Below are positions 55,989-64,000 of a stretch of DNA of 64,000 bases, piece by piece (the first letter of the stretch is position 1; each line of letters opens with the position of its first letter). The position numbers were made by a program, and so were the translations under genes. Origin of the DNA: Anabaena sp. UHCC 0187 (GTDB lineage: Bacteria; Cyanobacteriota; Cyanobacteriia; Cyanobacteriales; Nostocaceae); contig NZ_VILB01000013.1 of NCBI RefSeq assembly GCF_009712035.1, positions 121,307 through 185,306 of the forward strand, in the 5' to 3' direction. The notes under the pieces were generated by a model. It ran no database searches. It was given only the letters and a program-made list of their open reading frames with translations, and was not told the origin of the DNA.

Positions 55989-57212
55989 ATGCAGGGAAAC
56001 TTAAACGAGATTGATATTTACAGCATCTTACAACTGATCGAGTTAGGACAGCGGACTGGACAGTTATGGGTAGAAGCTCACACATCACATCAAAGCAACA
56101 AACTCAGTGGAGAAGAAAATTTCAAGTATCGGCAAGGGGGGGAAAGTAAACCACAGTCATGGTTTGTATTTTTTCTAAATGGTCAAATCGTCTACTGTCA
56201 AGCAGGTGACAGTAGTTTATTGCGGATTGATGATTATTTACGTCACTACCGAGTTAAAAAGCGACTTGAATCCAAACAAATTGCATCCCTAACATCTACT
56301 AATTCTCCAGAGTATGCTTATATCTGGGCGCTGTTGGAGCAAAACATTATTACCCCAAAAATTGCTCGAACTATTATTTATGGTCTAGTCCAAGAGACTT
56401 TGTTTGATCTTTTGAGCTTACACCAAGGCAGTTTCATTTTTGATTTAGGGACAGCACTAGTACCACAATTAACAACCTTAGAAATTGCTCCACTAGTTGC
56501 CAAAATCACCAAGCAGGTGCAAGAATGGAAGCAATTATACCCACACATTCAATCAACAGAACAATTACCTACTCTAGCTGACATCGCTAAATTAGGTTCT
56601 TCATTACCAGAAGCTACAGTAAAAAAGTTACACAACTGGGCTGATGGAAAAACTTCTTTGCGTCAACTAGCTCGCTATCTAAACCGTGATATTTTAACAG
56701 TGGCAAAAGCTATATATCCTTACGTGCAGCAAGGTTGGCTACAGCTAGTATATTCAGATACCCGTAGACTCAACAAACAAAAACAAAACTCGGAAGTAAA
56801 AAATTATAAGGGAAGGATAGTATGTATTGAAGATACACTAGTGATTTGTGAGACGATAGAGTCAATTTTAAAATTACAAGGGTATGAAACGATTTCTATC
56901 ACTAATCCCTTGCAAGCCCTGAGTCTCGTTTTTCAACTTCAGCCAGATTTAATTCTCTGCGATATTGCTATGCCGGAATTGGATGGTTATGAAATTTGTG
57001 CCATGCTAAGGCATTCCACAGCGTTTCGGATTGTCCCAATTATTATGCTAACTGGCAAAGACGGATTTATTGATCGCGTTCGTGCCAGGATGGTAGGAGC
57101 AACAGATTACCTGACTAAACCCTTTACAGATCAAGAATTACTAATGCTGGTAGAGCAATATCTCAGTCCAGACTATTATACAGGGATACAAATAGGATAC
57201 AAGACTTGTTGA
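55989..57212 (+). CDS. hmpA: HmpA, PATAN-domain response regulator (PatA/PilG-like)
   Basis: The 407-residue protein starts with a PATAN/DUF4388 domain (about residues 1-180: NLNEIDIYSILQLIELGQRTGQLWVE, FLNGQIVYCQAGDSSLLRIDDYL). A helical linker follows, then a receiver domain at about 276-395. Phosphoacceptor Asp325 is in LCDIAMPELDG and Lys377 in LTKPF; the acidic pair is in CIEDT. It relays signals from the HmpE kinase to the type IV pilus motor in gliding filaments. It is the first gene of hmpA-hmpE; 176 bases separate it from hmpB. Confidence 0.9.
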   Translation: MQGNLNEIDIYSILQLIELGQRTGQLWVEAHTSHQSNKLSGEENFKYRQGGESKPQSWFVFFLNGQIVYCQAGDSSLLRIDDYLRHYRVKKRLESKQIASLTSTNSPEYAYIWALLEQNIITPKIARTIIYGLVQETLFDLLSLHQGSFIFDLGTALVPQLTTLEIAPLVAKITKQVQEWKQLYPHIQSTEQLPTLADIAKLGSSLPEATVKKLHNWADGKTSLRQLARYLNRDILTVAKAIYPYVQQGWLQLVYSDTRRLNKQKQNSEVKNYKGRIVCIEDTLVICETIESILKLQGYETISITNPLQALSLVFQLQPDLILCDIAMPELDGYEICAMLRHSTAFRIVPIIMLTGKDGFIDRVRARMVGATDYLTKPFTDQELLMLVEQYLSPDYYTGIQIGYKTC

Positions 57213-57388
57213 TTGGGTACAAGATCAGGTAAAAGATGTTATCACAAGAATAAAATCAGTTCTCTCACCAACTTCCATATACAGTAAAGTAGTGAAACAA
57301 TAGACTTAATTTATACAGTTAATCTTTGTCGTCAGCGTAAGTTATGTTTCCCAAGGGAACGTCTAAATCAGGAGGTAAATAGACATTT

Positions 57389-57754
57389 ATGAGCACAGTT
57401 CTAATTGTTGAAGATAGTATCGCCCAACGGGAGATGATTACAGACCTCCTCAAAGCTAGTGGCTTAAAAGTCACCCATGCAGGCGATGGCGTGGAAGCTT
57501 TAGAGGCGATTCAAAACACACCTCCCGATTTAGTGGTTTTGGATATTGTCATGCCCCGCATGAACGGATATGAACTCTGCCGTCGGTTAAAATCCGATCC
57601 CAAAACCCAAAATGTCCCTGTAGTCATGTGTTCTTCTAAAGGTGAAGAATTTGATCGCTATTGGGGGATGAAGCAAGGGGCAGATGCCTACATAGCTAAA
57701 CCTTTCCAACCAACTGAATTGGTGGGAACAGTCAAACAACTGCTGCGAGGATAA
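57389..57754 (+). CDS. hmpB: HmpB, stand-alone CheY-like response regulator (PilH-like)
   Basis: This 121-residue receiver domain has Glu8/Asp9, phosphoacceptor Asp52 (VVLDIVMPRMNG), the conserved Ser in MCSSKG and Lys104 (AKPFQP), so all catalytic residues are intact. It may act as output or as phosphate sink for HmpE. AGGAGG lies upstream of the ATG. The hmpC start follows its stop by 13 bases. Confidence 0.93.
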   Translation: MSTVLIVEDSIAQREMITDLLKASGLKVTHAGDGVEALEAIQNTPPDLVVLDIVMPRMNGYELCRRLKSDPKTQNVPVVMCSSKGEEFDRYWGMKQGADAYIAKPFQPTELVGTVKQLLRG

Positions 57755-57767
57755 GGATGAAAATAAT

Positions 57768-58301
57768 ATGGTTAGCAAACCAGACTTTTTAAGTGGCAGT
57801 GGGCAAGATCAATTCCGTCCGGAATTGCAACTAGAAAGTCCTGAAGGTGAGTTACATTTGCGGTTTTATCTACCCTCACGTCAGGAATTTGCATTACAGG
57901 CTACGGGAATTCGGGAAGTAATTGAACTTAGTCCTGATCGGATTACACCAATTCCTAATACATCTCCCTTACTTTTAGGGACACTAAATTTACGGGGACG
58001 CTTGATTTGGGTGGCTGATTTGGGGCAATTTCTCGGTGAAACAACCCCATTAAACACGGATTGTGCAGAAATCCCTGTGATTGCCATTGAAGATCAAGAC
58101 ACGATAGTAGGTTTAGGAGTAGAAGAAATCTGTGGGATGGACTGGCTTGATGTACAGTATCTAATGCCACAAAATAACGTACCAGATGCTATGGCTCCGT
58201 TTTTACGTGGTGAGTGGTTATTTGATACGGAAACACACAAAAAATATCTGCGACTATTAGATCAAATAGCAATTTTACGAAGTGCGCGGTGGGCAGGATG
58301 A
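57768..58301 (+). CDS. hmpC: HmpC, CheW-like adaptor (PilI-like)
   Basis: The 177-residue protein is a single CheW domain: [56 protein letters not shown] and a late [15 protein letters not shown]. Adaptors of this type bridge the receptor HmpD and the kinase HmpE in a membrane array. It lies tightly between hmpB and hmpD. Confidence 0.93.
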   Translation: MVSKPDFLSGSGQDQFRPELQLESPEGELHLRFYLPSRQEFALQATGIREVIELSPDRITPIPNTSPLLLGTLNLRGRLIWVADLGQFLGETTPLNTDCAEIPVIAIEDQDTIVGLGVEEICGMDWLDVQYLMPQNNVPDAMAPFLRGEWLFDTETHKKYLRLLDQIAILRSARWAG

Positions 58302-58317
58302 ACTTGGGAGGGAGGAA

Positions 58318-61224
58318 ATGGTAACACGTATAGAAGATGATCAAGATCCAACTTATGATCAGGCGAGAATAGCCTATGAACAACAGGACTATGAATTAGC
58401 TGCGATCTTAATTAATAAGTTGGTGCAGAATTTACCAGATGACCCTGATTCACATTTGTTAAGGGGACACATATACTATGTTTTGCAACAATACGATGTA
58501 GCAAAAGAGGGATATAAAAACGTATTACATCTAACAGATGATCAAGAACTGATTCGTCTTGCTAATGATTGTCTAGGAAACATTGATCAGTATACGCAGC
58601 CTTTTGGCAATAACGAAGCAATGGATGCCTTATCTTCTGAACTGGTAACAGAGGATTTGAATAGCAACAGTTTTGAACTGAAGTCCTTTGCAGAATATGA
58701 ACCACTGCTAGATACTCTAGAAAATCCGTCTTTATCTAGTCCTTTTGCCAGTCATCCAGATAGTATGGATTTCGACAGCAATTCATTGGATATATCTGCT
58801 GATATGAGTGATGATCCCTTTGCTTTATCAACTGAATCTGCCACCAAGGATAATGATCTGATATCAGATCAACTAGAGTTACCTCCTTTTTGGCAAGAAG
58901 AGATTTCTTCAGATCATAATCATGGGGGTATTAGTGATAATTTAGCTAATGGCAGTTCAGTAATTACTGAGCAGGCTGAAAGCTATTCACCTTTTACAGA
59001 AACTAACTTCTCAACTCATGATGACTCAGAATATGAGCCGGAAATGTTGCTGGAGGAAGATATAGATGATCATTTTGGAGACTTAAACCTCAGTCAAAAA
59101 GATGACTATTTAGGGATTAACGACCAGGCTATCAACAATAATATAGAAAATAATTGGCAAGATAGCCTAGAGGATGATTTGTCCCTGATTGACGAAAATA
59201 GTTGGGTAAATGAGATTTCTGATAGTCAAGCTGAAGCACTTCCTCAAGCTATGAACATAGCACCTGTAGAAAGGAGAGAATCAAATCAGCATCAAAAAAT
59301 CTCACCATCCTTTACCAACAATTCTGCGCCACCAAAACAGCAGTTTAATTTCAACTCTGCATCAGAAAAAACTAACTTTAATGATGATAGTTTTGACTTA
59401 GACGCATTTGAATCCGCTTTTGGTGCAGAAGATGATGCAGATTTTGGTTCGGAAACCTTTATTTCTACTGGAAATACCAATAATATTTTAAGTGGAGAAA
59501 GTAATAAGAATAATATAGAGTTTTTAAACGACTTTGATGAATTTGATGATCTCGGTGATATACCAGGATTTGAACTCACCGAAGATGGCACTTTTAGCAA
59601 TGGGGGAATGCTATCAGAAGCCCTAGATAGTCGAGGCAATTCGACAAGTCAATTTGCTGATGACTCATCCAGTGATGACATGGGTGATCGAGATGAAGAA
59701 CTATTCACAATTACCGGCGCTCAAGAAGTAGTTCCCGTCTTCACTCAATCAGACGTTGCCAAAATAGAACCTAACGTAGCTTTTGAACAAGGGGTATTTG
59801 CATTCTTTGAAAATGCCTCCTTAGACAAGAAGCAATGGTATATAGCTGGAACTGTAGGTTTGGCATCAGCCGTGATTGTTGCCCTGGTTAGCTCGGTAGC
59901 AACGTTAATTTCACCGGCTCAACAACGGGAATCAGTCAGAAACACAGGCTGGTTAATGGCCTTAGCCGCAGGAGCTACAGGTGCAGCTACCGCTGGGTTT
60001 ATGGGTAATCTCACCCTTAAACAAATTCGCCGCACTACCAAGGATCTGCAAAATCAGTTTGATTCTGTGCGTCAAGGCAATCTGAATGTAGAAGCTACAG
60101 TCTATTCCGAAGATGAATTAGGCTACTTAGCTACTGGCTTTAACGATATGGCACGGGTAATTTTTACAACTACCAATGAAGCCCACCGTAAAGCCATTGA
60201 ACAAGAAGAGGCTAAAGAAAACCTGCAACGTCAGGTAATTCGCCTTCTAGATGACGTAGAAGGGGCAGCCAGAGGAGATTTGACAGTTCAAGCCGAAGTC
60301 ACAGCCGACGTACTCGGAGCCGTAGCTGATGCCTTTAACCTGACAATTCAAAACCTGCGGGATATTGTCCAACAGGTAAAAGTGGCAGCACGGGACGTAA
60401 CCAAAGGTTCAACTAATTCAGAAACCTTTGCTAGAGCCTTGTCTGGGGATGCTTTACGGCAAGCAGAAGAGTTAGCTGTCACCTTGAATTCCGTACAGGT
60501 GATGACCGATTCTATCCAACGGGTGGCAGAAGCCGCTAGGGAAGCAGAAACTGTAGCCCGTGATGCTAGTAAAATCGCTCAGAAAGGGGGAGAAGCGGTA
60601 GAAAATACGGTAGCAGGGATTTTGGAAATTCGAGAAACAGTCGCAGAAACTACCCGAAAAGTGAAGCGATTGGCAGAATCTTCCCAAGAAATTAACTCTA
60701 TCGTCGCCATAGTTTCCCAAATTGCTTCCCGTACTAATTTATTAGCTCTTAATGCCAGTATTGAAGCGGCAAGAGCCGGAGAAGCGGGTCGAGGATTCGC
60801 CATTGTAGCTGATGAAGTGCGACAGTTGGCAGATCGCTCGGCTAAGTCCTTGAAAGAAATTGAGCAAATCGTGATGCAAATTCAAAGCGAAACTAGCTCA
60901 GTAATGATGGCAATGGAGGAAGGAACACAACAGGTAATTCATCAAACTAAATTGGCTGAAGAAGCCAAGCGATCGCTAGATAACATTATTCAAGTAGCCG
61001 ATCACATTGATCTTTTGGTAAGATCAATTACCAGTGATACCGTAGAACAAACGGAAACTTCTCGTGCGGTAGCACAAGTAATGCAATCCGTGGAACTAAC
61101 GGCACAAGAAACCTCTCAAGAAGCACAGCGGGTTTCTGGAGCCTTGCAACATTTAGTGGGAGTATCCCGCGATTTGATTGCCTCCGTGGAACGCTTCCGA
61201 GTGGAAACAATCGAATCAAGGTAG
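58318..61224 (+). CDS. hmpD: HmpD, methyl-accepting chemotaxis protein (PilJ-like)
   Basis: ATG 58318, within GGAGGAAATG, gives 968 residues. The N-terminus carries TPR-like helices (about residues 5-95: [23 protein letters not shown]). A long acidic, disordered stretch follows to about 480. Two membrane segments (about 500-525 and 545-563) come next, then two HAMP-like linkers, and the MCP signalling domain with its tip at about 805-835 ([20 protein letters not shown] then [15 protein letters not shown]). With a large cytosolic N-terminus and almost no external loop it probably senses an internal or membrane cue. It couples to HmpE through HmpC. Confidence 0.92.
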   Translation: MVTRIEDDQDPTYDQARIAYEQQDYELAAILINKLVQNLPDDPDSHLLRGHIYYVLQQYDVAKEGYKNVLHLTDDQELIRLANDCLGNIDQYTQPFGNNEAMDALSSELVTEDLNSNSFELKSFAEYEPLLDTLENPSLSSPFASHPDSMDFDSNSLDISADMSDDPFALSTESATKDNDLISDQLELPPFWQEEISSDHNHGGISDNLANGSSVITEQAESYSPFTETNFSTHDDSEYEPEMLLEEDIDDHFGDLNLSQKDDYLGINDQAINNNIENNWQDSLEDDLSLIDENSWVNEISDSQAEALPQAMNIAPVERRESNQHQKISPSFTNNSAPPKQQFNFNSASEKTNFNDDSFDLDAFESAFGAEDDADFGSETFISTGNTNNILSGESNKNNIEFLNDFDEFDDLGDIPGFELTEDGTFSNGGMLSEALDSRGNSTSQFADDSSSDDMGDRDEELFTITGAQEVVPVFTQSDVAKIEPNVAFEQGVFAFFENASLDKKQWYIAGTVGLASAVIVALVSSVATLISPAQQRESVRNTGWLMALAAGATGAATAGFMGNLTLKQIRRTTKDLQNQFDSVRQGNLNVEATVYSEDELGYLATGFNDMARVIFTTTNEAHRKAIEQEEAKENLQRQVIRLLDDVEGAARGDLTVQAEVTADVLGAVADAFNLTIQNLRDIVQQVKVAARDVTKGSTNSETFARALSGDALRQAEELAVTLNSVQVMTDSIQRVAEAAREAETVARDASKIAQKGGEAVENTVAGILEIRETVAETTRKVKRLAESSQEINSIVAIVSQIASRTNLLALNASIEAARAGEAGRGFAIVADEVRQLADRSAKSLKEIEQIVMQIQSETSSVMMAMEEGTQQVIHQTKLAEEAKRSLDNIIQVADHIDLLVRSITSDTVEQTETSRAVAQVMQSVELTAQETSQEAQRVSGALQHLVGVSRDLIASVERFRVETIESR

Positions 61225-61346
61225 GAGGCAAAAGTAAAAAGGCAAAAGTAACAATCAATGTCTACCTCTATGCCTCGTTTTTTACCTTTTTTGTTTGCTA
61301 TACGCCTTTTCTTTAACCTCTTACCTTTAGTATCCTGATTTAACTT

Positions 61347-64000
61347 ATGACTATGCAGCCGGAACAACAACAAAGGATTTTAGGTTATTTTCTCGAAGAA
61401 GCTAGAGAACACCTGAACACCATTGAACAAGGATTACTGAATCTCCAAAGCACTTTGGAAGATTCAGAAATGATTAACGAAGTCTTCCGCGCAGCCCACT
61501 CCATCAAAGGTGGTGCGGCTATGCTAGGTCTGAGTAGTATTCAGCATACATCACACCGTCTGGAGGATTGCTTCAAGCTTCTGAAAGAACATCCTGTTCA
61601 AGTAGATCAAAAATTAGAATCTTTGCTGTTAGATGTCTGTGACACCTTAAAAGCTCTGATAGACCATCTTGGTAATCCCTTCGGTTTATCAGAGGAAAAA
61701 GCTCAGGCTCTGATGTCTAAAACTGAACCAGTGATGCAATTGCTCAATGATCATGTAGAACAACTGGTAGGTCAAGGAAATACGGTCAGCACAAGCTTTG
61801 AAAACACATCTGTAATCCATTCACAACCAAATATACCCACACAAGTACAGAAAACACCTGTAACAACTAGACAAAATCAGGATTGGACAGAGTTTCAAAA
61901 TCAGGTTTTACAAATCCTCCGGGAAATGTTGCAACTGTTTAAACAAACTAACTTATCGTCTTCACGGGAAAATCTGCAAAACTGCTGTCATCAATTAGTT
62001 TCAATTGGGAGAGACTTAAATTTATCAAATTGGTGCAGTTTGTGTGAATCTGCTGCTCAAGCTATATCCAATCCCAATAATAGTTATCTGACTTTAGCTA
62101 AAATCATTATTACTGAAATTAAACAGGCTCAAGAATTAGTTCTCCAAAATAGAGACGGAGAAATTGCTATTAGTCAACAACTAGAAACTCTTTTTCCTTT
62201 ACCAGAACTGGAGTTATTGGAATTTGACGAACCAGAAACCAGCCTACCTTTATTTGCTGACACAGCAGAACTAATTTTAGAACCGTCAACACCAGTAAAT
62301 GTTACTAATAAAAATGGTTTTGCTGATCAACCTTTGCTTAATCATGATCACCATCACCCGATAATCTTTACCAACAATAATATTGATCACAATGGGCCAG
62401 AAGTAGGAATTTCTGAATTAAATACCCTGGCAGATTTATTTGAAGGTGATACACCTGATTTAGATGATAATTGGCAACAAGAAGAAATCATAGGAGATAT
62501 CACTAACTATCAACTGCCAATTACTGATAGTGAAACTGAGGATAATAATCAAGATTTAGATGATTTTCTCTTCTTTGAAGATGACAAAAAATCTGAGCCA
62601 ACTGCAAGGAATGAAGAAGATTTAACTCTCTTGTTTGATGACGATTTATTAGAAATAGATAATATATCTCTATCAGAACTGGAAACTGAAACAGTTAATT
62701 CTCAACCTATAGAATCTAGCAATCTGTTGCCTCATGATCCAAGTTTACAATTCCCAGAAGATGATGTATTGGCAGAATTAATTTCAATTTCTAGAGAATC
62801 TCGTCAGGATAATCCAGAAAATGCGGCAACCATTACTAATACCTTAGAAGAATTATTGACATTTGCAGAAGACGATGAATTCAATGAATTGTCGTTTACT
62901 GCTGAAACAATTGAACCAGAAAATGTTGCCATTGCTGAAACAGTTGAACTAGAAAATATTGCCATTATTGAAACAATTGAATTAGGAAATGTTGCCAGTG
63001 CTGAAACTTCTACTGAACCTGAAACTAATTTTGATAGTTTGTTCTCTGCGGATGACAGCTACTCCAAGGATATCAAAAATGAAGATGCTAATTCTCTAAC
63101 GGAAATTATTCCCACAATAGTAGAAACAGCAAAAATAAAACCATCAGCACCAGAAAGTTTATCCTTAGATAATCTATTTACAGAAGTAGAAGAGGATATA
63201 CCTCTGCTCACAAATGAAATTGATGATTTATTTGGTATACCAGAAAAAACACCTAATATTTCTAATTCAATAGATAATTTAGATAACTTCTGGGATGATT
63301 TAGAAACATCAAGCTCGCAAGTCCCAGCTTCAGTTAATCAAGATGTAGCTCAAGAATTAGAGGAAAGTTTATTTAGTGCATCCGTTGAAATTGTTAGCAA
63401 AAATCAGAAATCAACTACCAATAATAGTTTAAATGGAGCAGAGTTTGATCTGGTTCTCCAAGAGCAAGAAGAATCTTTTAATCTATTCTTCACCTCAAAT
63501 ACTAATAACGAGGTGCAAGACATAGATAATTTATTTGGTGATCTTAGTGATATTCTAGATTTCAACTCTAGCAATGTTCCTAATGTTGAATCTAGGGAAT
63601 TGTCTTTATCAGAAATTAATCACTTTTCCCAAGCTCCAGAAGAACTCGATTCCATACCAGAATTTACGGTTCAGTCTACAGAAACAACTGCAAATCTACA
63701 ACTGACTGAGACTGTTGAAGACATCAGTGACAACAACTTATCTTTGTTTGTAGAAGAAATAACATTGACTTCAGATAGTGTTTCTGAAGAATTAATTCCG
63801 AACATTGATAGTAGTGAATTGTTAATATTGGGCGATGATTTAGAAACAACATTATTTGCAGCAGAAACTGATTTAGATTTTCATGCTACCTTTGCTGATT
63901 TTAATTTAGAATCTAGTCCAAATTTACCAACAGAACTATCACCAGATATTTTGGCTGTGGGTGAAACTTCTCCACAATTAGAGTTGGAAACTACAACTGA
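61347..64000 (+). CDS. hmpE: HmpE, CheA-like hybrid histidine kinase (N-terminal part; 3' end beyond window)
   Basis: From ATG 61347 the frame stays open to the window end (884 codons). An HPt domain opens the protein, with phospho-acceptor His51 in RAAHSIKGGAAMLGL. After about residue 140 comes a very long, acidic, Asp/Glu/Ser/Asn-rich linker with repeated ETIE/ENVA and DDLFGD-like units. The kinase core, CheW-like and receiver domains expected of CheA/PilL are not in the window. It should phosphorylate HmpA and HmpB. A 122-base repeat-bearing gap separates it from hmpD. Confidence 0.9.
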   Translation, partial: MTMQPEQQQRILGYFLEEAREHLNTIEQGLLNLQSTLEDSEMINEVFRAAHSIKGGAAMLGLSSIQHTSHRLEDCFKLLKEHPVQVDQKLESLLLDVCDTLKALIDHLGNPFGLSEEKAQALMSKTEPVMQLLNDHVEQLVGQGNTVSTSFENTSVIHSQPNIPTQVQKTPVTTRQNQDWTEFQNQVLQILREMLQLFKQTNLSSSRENLQNCCHQLVSIGRDLNLSNWCSLCESAAQAISNPNNSYLTLAKIIITEIKQAQELVLQNRDGEIAISQQLETLFPLPELELLEFDEPETSLPLFADTAELILEPSTPVNVTNKNGFADQPLLNHDHHHPIIFTNNNIDHNGPEVGISELNTLADLFEGDTPDLDDNWQQEEIIGDITNYQLPITDSETEDNNQDLDDFLFFEDDKKSEPTARNEEDLTLLFDDDLLEIDNISLSELETETVNSQPIESSNLLPHDPSLQFPEDDVLAELISISRESRQDNPENAATITNTLEELLTFAEDDEFNELSFTAETIEPENVAIAETVELENIAIIETIELGNVASAETSTEPETNFDSLFSADDSYSKDIKNEDANSLTEIIPTIVETAKIKPSAPESLSLDNLFTEVEEDIPLLTNEIDDLFGIPEKTPNISNSIDNLDNFWDDLETSSSQVPASVNQDVAQELEESLFSASVEIVSKNQKSTTNNSLNGAEFDLVLQEQEESFNLFFTSNTNNEVQDIDNLFGDLSDILDFNSSNVPNVESRELSLSEINHFSQAPEELDSIPEFTVQSTETTANLQLTETVEDISDNNLSLFVEEITLTSDSVSEELIPNIDSSELLILGDDLETTLFAAETDLDFHATFADFNLESSPNLPTELSPDILAVGETSPQLELETTT

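Overview
The window reads as chromosomal DNA of a filamentous, probably heterocyst-forming cyanobacterium (Nostocales; an AT-rich Anabaena/Dolichospermum/Nostoc-like genome). The reasons are: RNA polymerase split into rpoB, rpoC1 and rpoC2; psbX, Ycf66, CrtD, a CalA-type cyAbrB regulator and a CcsA-type cytochrome c biogenesis protein; GCGATCGC (HIP1) octamers, for example at 1445 and 12444; many seven-base tandem repeats (STRR type: GGGGACT, CCAATTA, TCCTGAC); and an hmp motility locus with hmpF. Genus is inference.

Layout. 1-1.7 kb: the edge of an arsM-like methyltransferase, divergent from an Mn2+ exporter gene preceded by a convincing yybP-ykoY manganese riboswitch. 1.8-6.4 kb: a small defence/accessory patch with a mazEF-like toxin-antitoxin pair, a duplicated scrap of the Mn exporter gene and a large type IIG restriction-modification enzyme. 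6.4-11.4 kb: a TPR protein, a cyanobacterial unknown, a DUF39 homocysteine-biosynthesis protein and hisD. 11.7-23.3 kb: the housekeeping block rpsT-tatD-rpoB-rpoC1-rpoC2, with repeats in every gap and one apparent repeat-derived insertion inside rpoC2. 23.5-29 kb: small unknowns, a GIY-YIG protein, a Ser/Thr kinase with a YARHG domain, a fructosamine kinase-like protein and an M16 peptidase. 29-31 kb: a two-gene AAA ATPase plus possible PD-(D/E)XK nuclease module that looks like a defence system. 31.4-41.3 kb: crtD, a large repeat protein, hslO, a CPBP protease, calA and sdhB. 41.4-46 kb: psbX-ycf66-two TolB-like lipoproteins, a YggT protein, accC and a tRNA-Leu(GAG). 46.4-53.5 kb: a chorismate lyase, a 3.1-kb insert bounded by direct repeats (a collapsed kinase gene and a COP23-protease-small protein operon), ccsA, a KGK protein, a sterol-desaturase-like protein and tilS. 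53.6-64 kb: hmpF divergent from hmpA-B-C-D-E, the chemotaxis-like system controlling type IV pilus gliding and polysaccharide in motile filaments; hmpE runs off the window.

Two themes stand out. First, in two unrelated places (1.5-2.5 kb and 47.0-50.2 kb) accessory genes lie downstream of a gene whose 3' end recurs, diverged, on the far side of the insert. Second, short repeats do not stay in the gaps: they reach into coding sequence (type IIG enzyme, rpoC2, possibly rpoB), overlap the accC stop codon and overlap the start codon of the gene at 37.1 kb.

Limits: no searches were run. Family names rest on recognised motifs and remembered family sequences; start codons were chosen from ribosome-binding sites and family N-termini.
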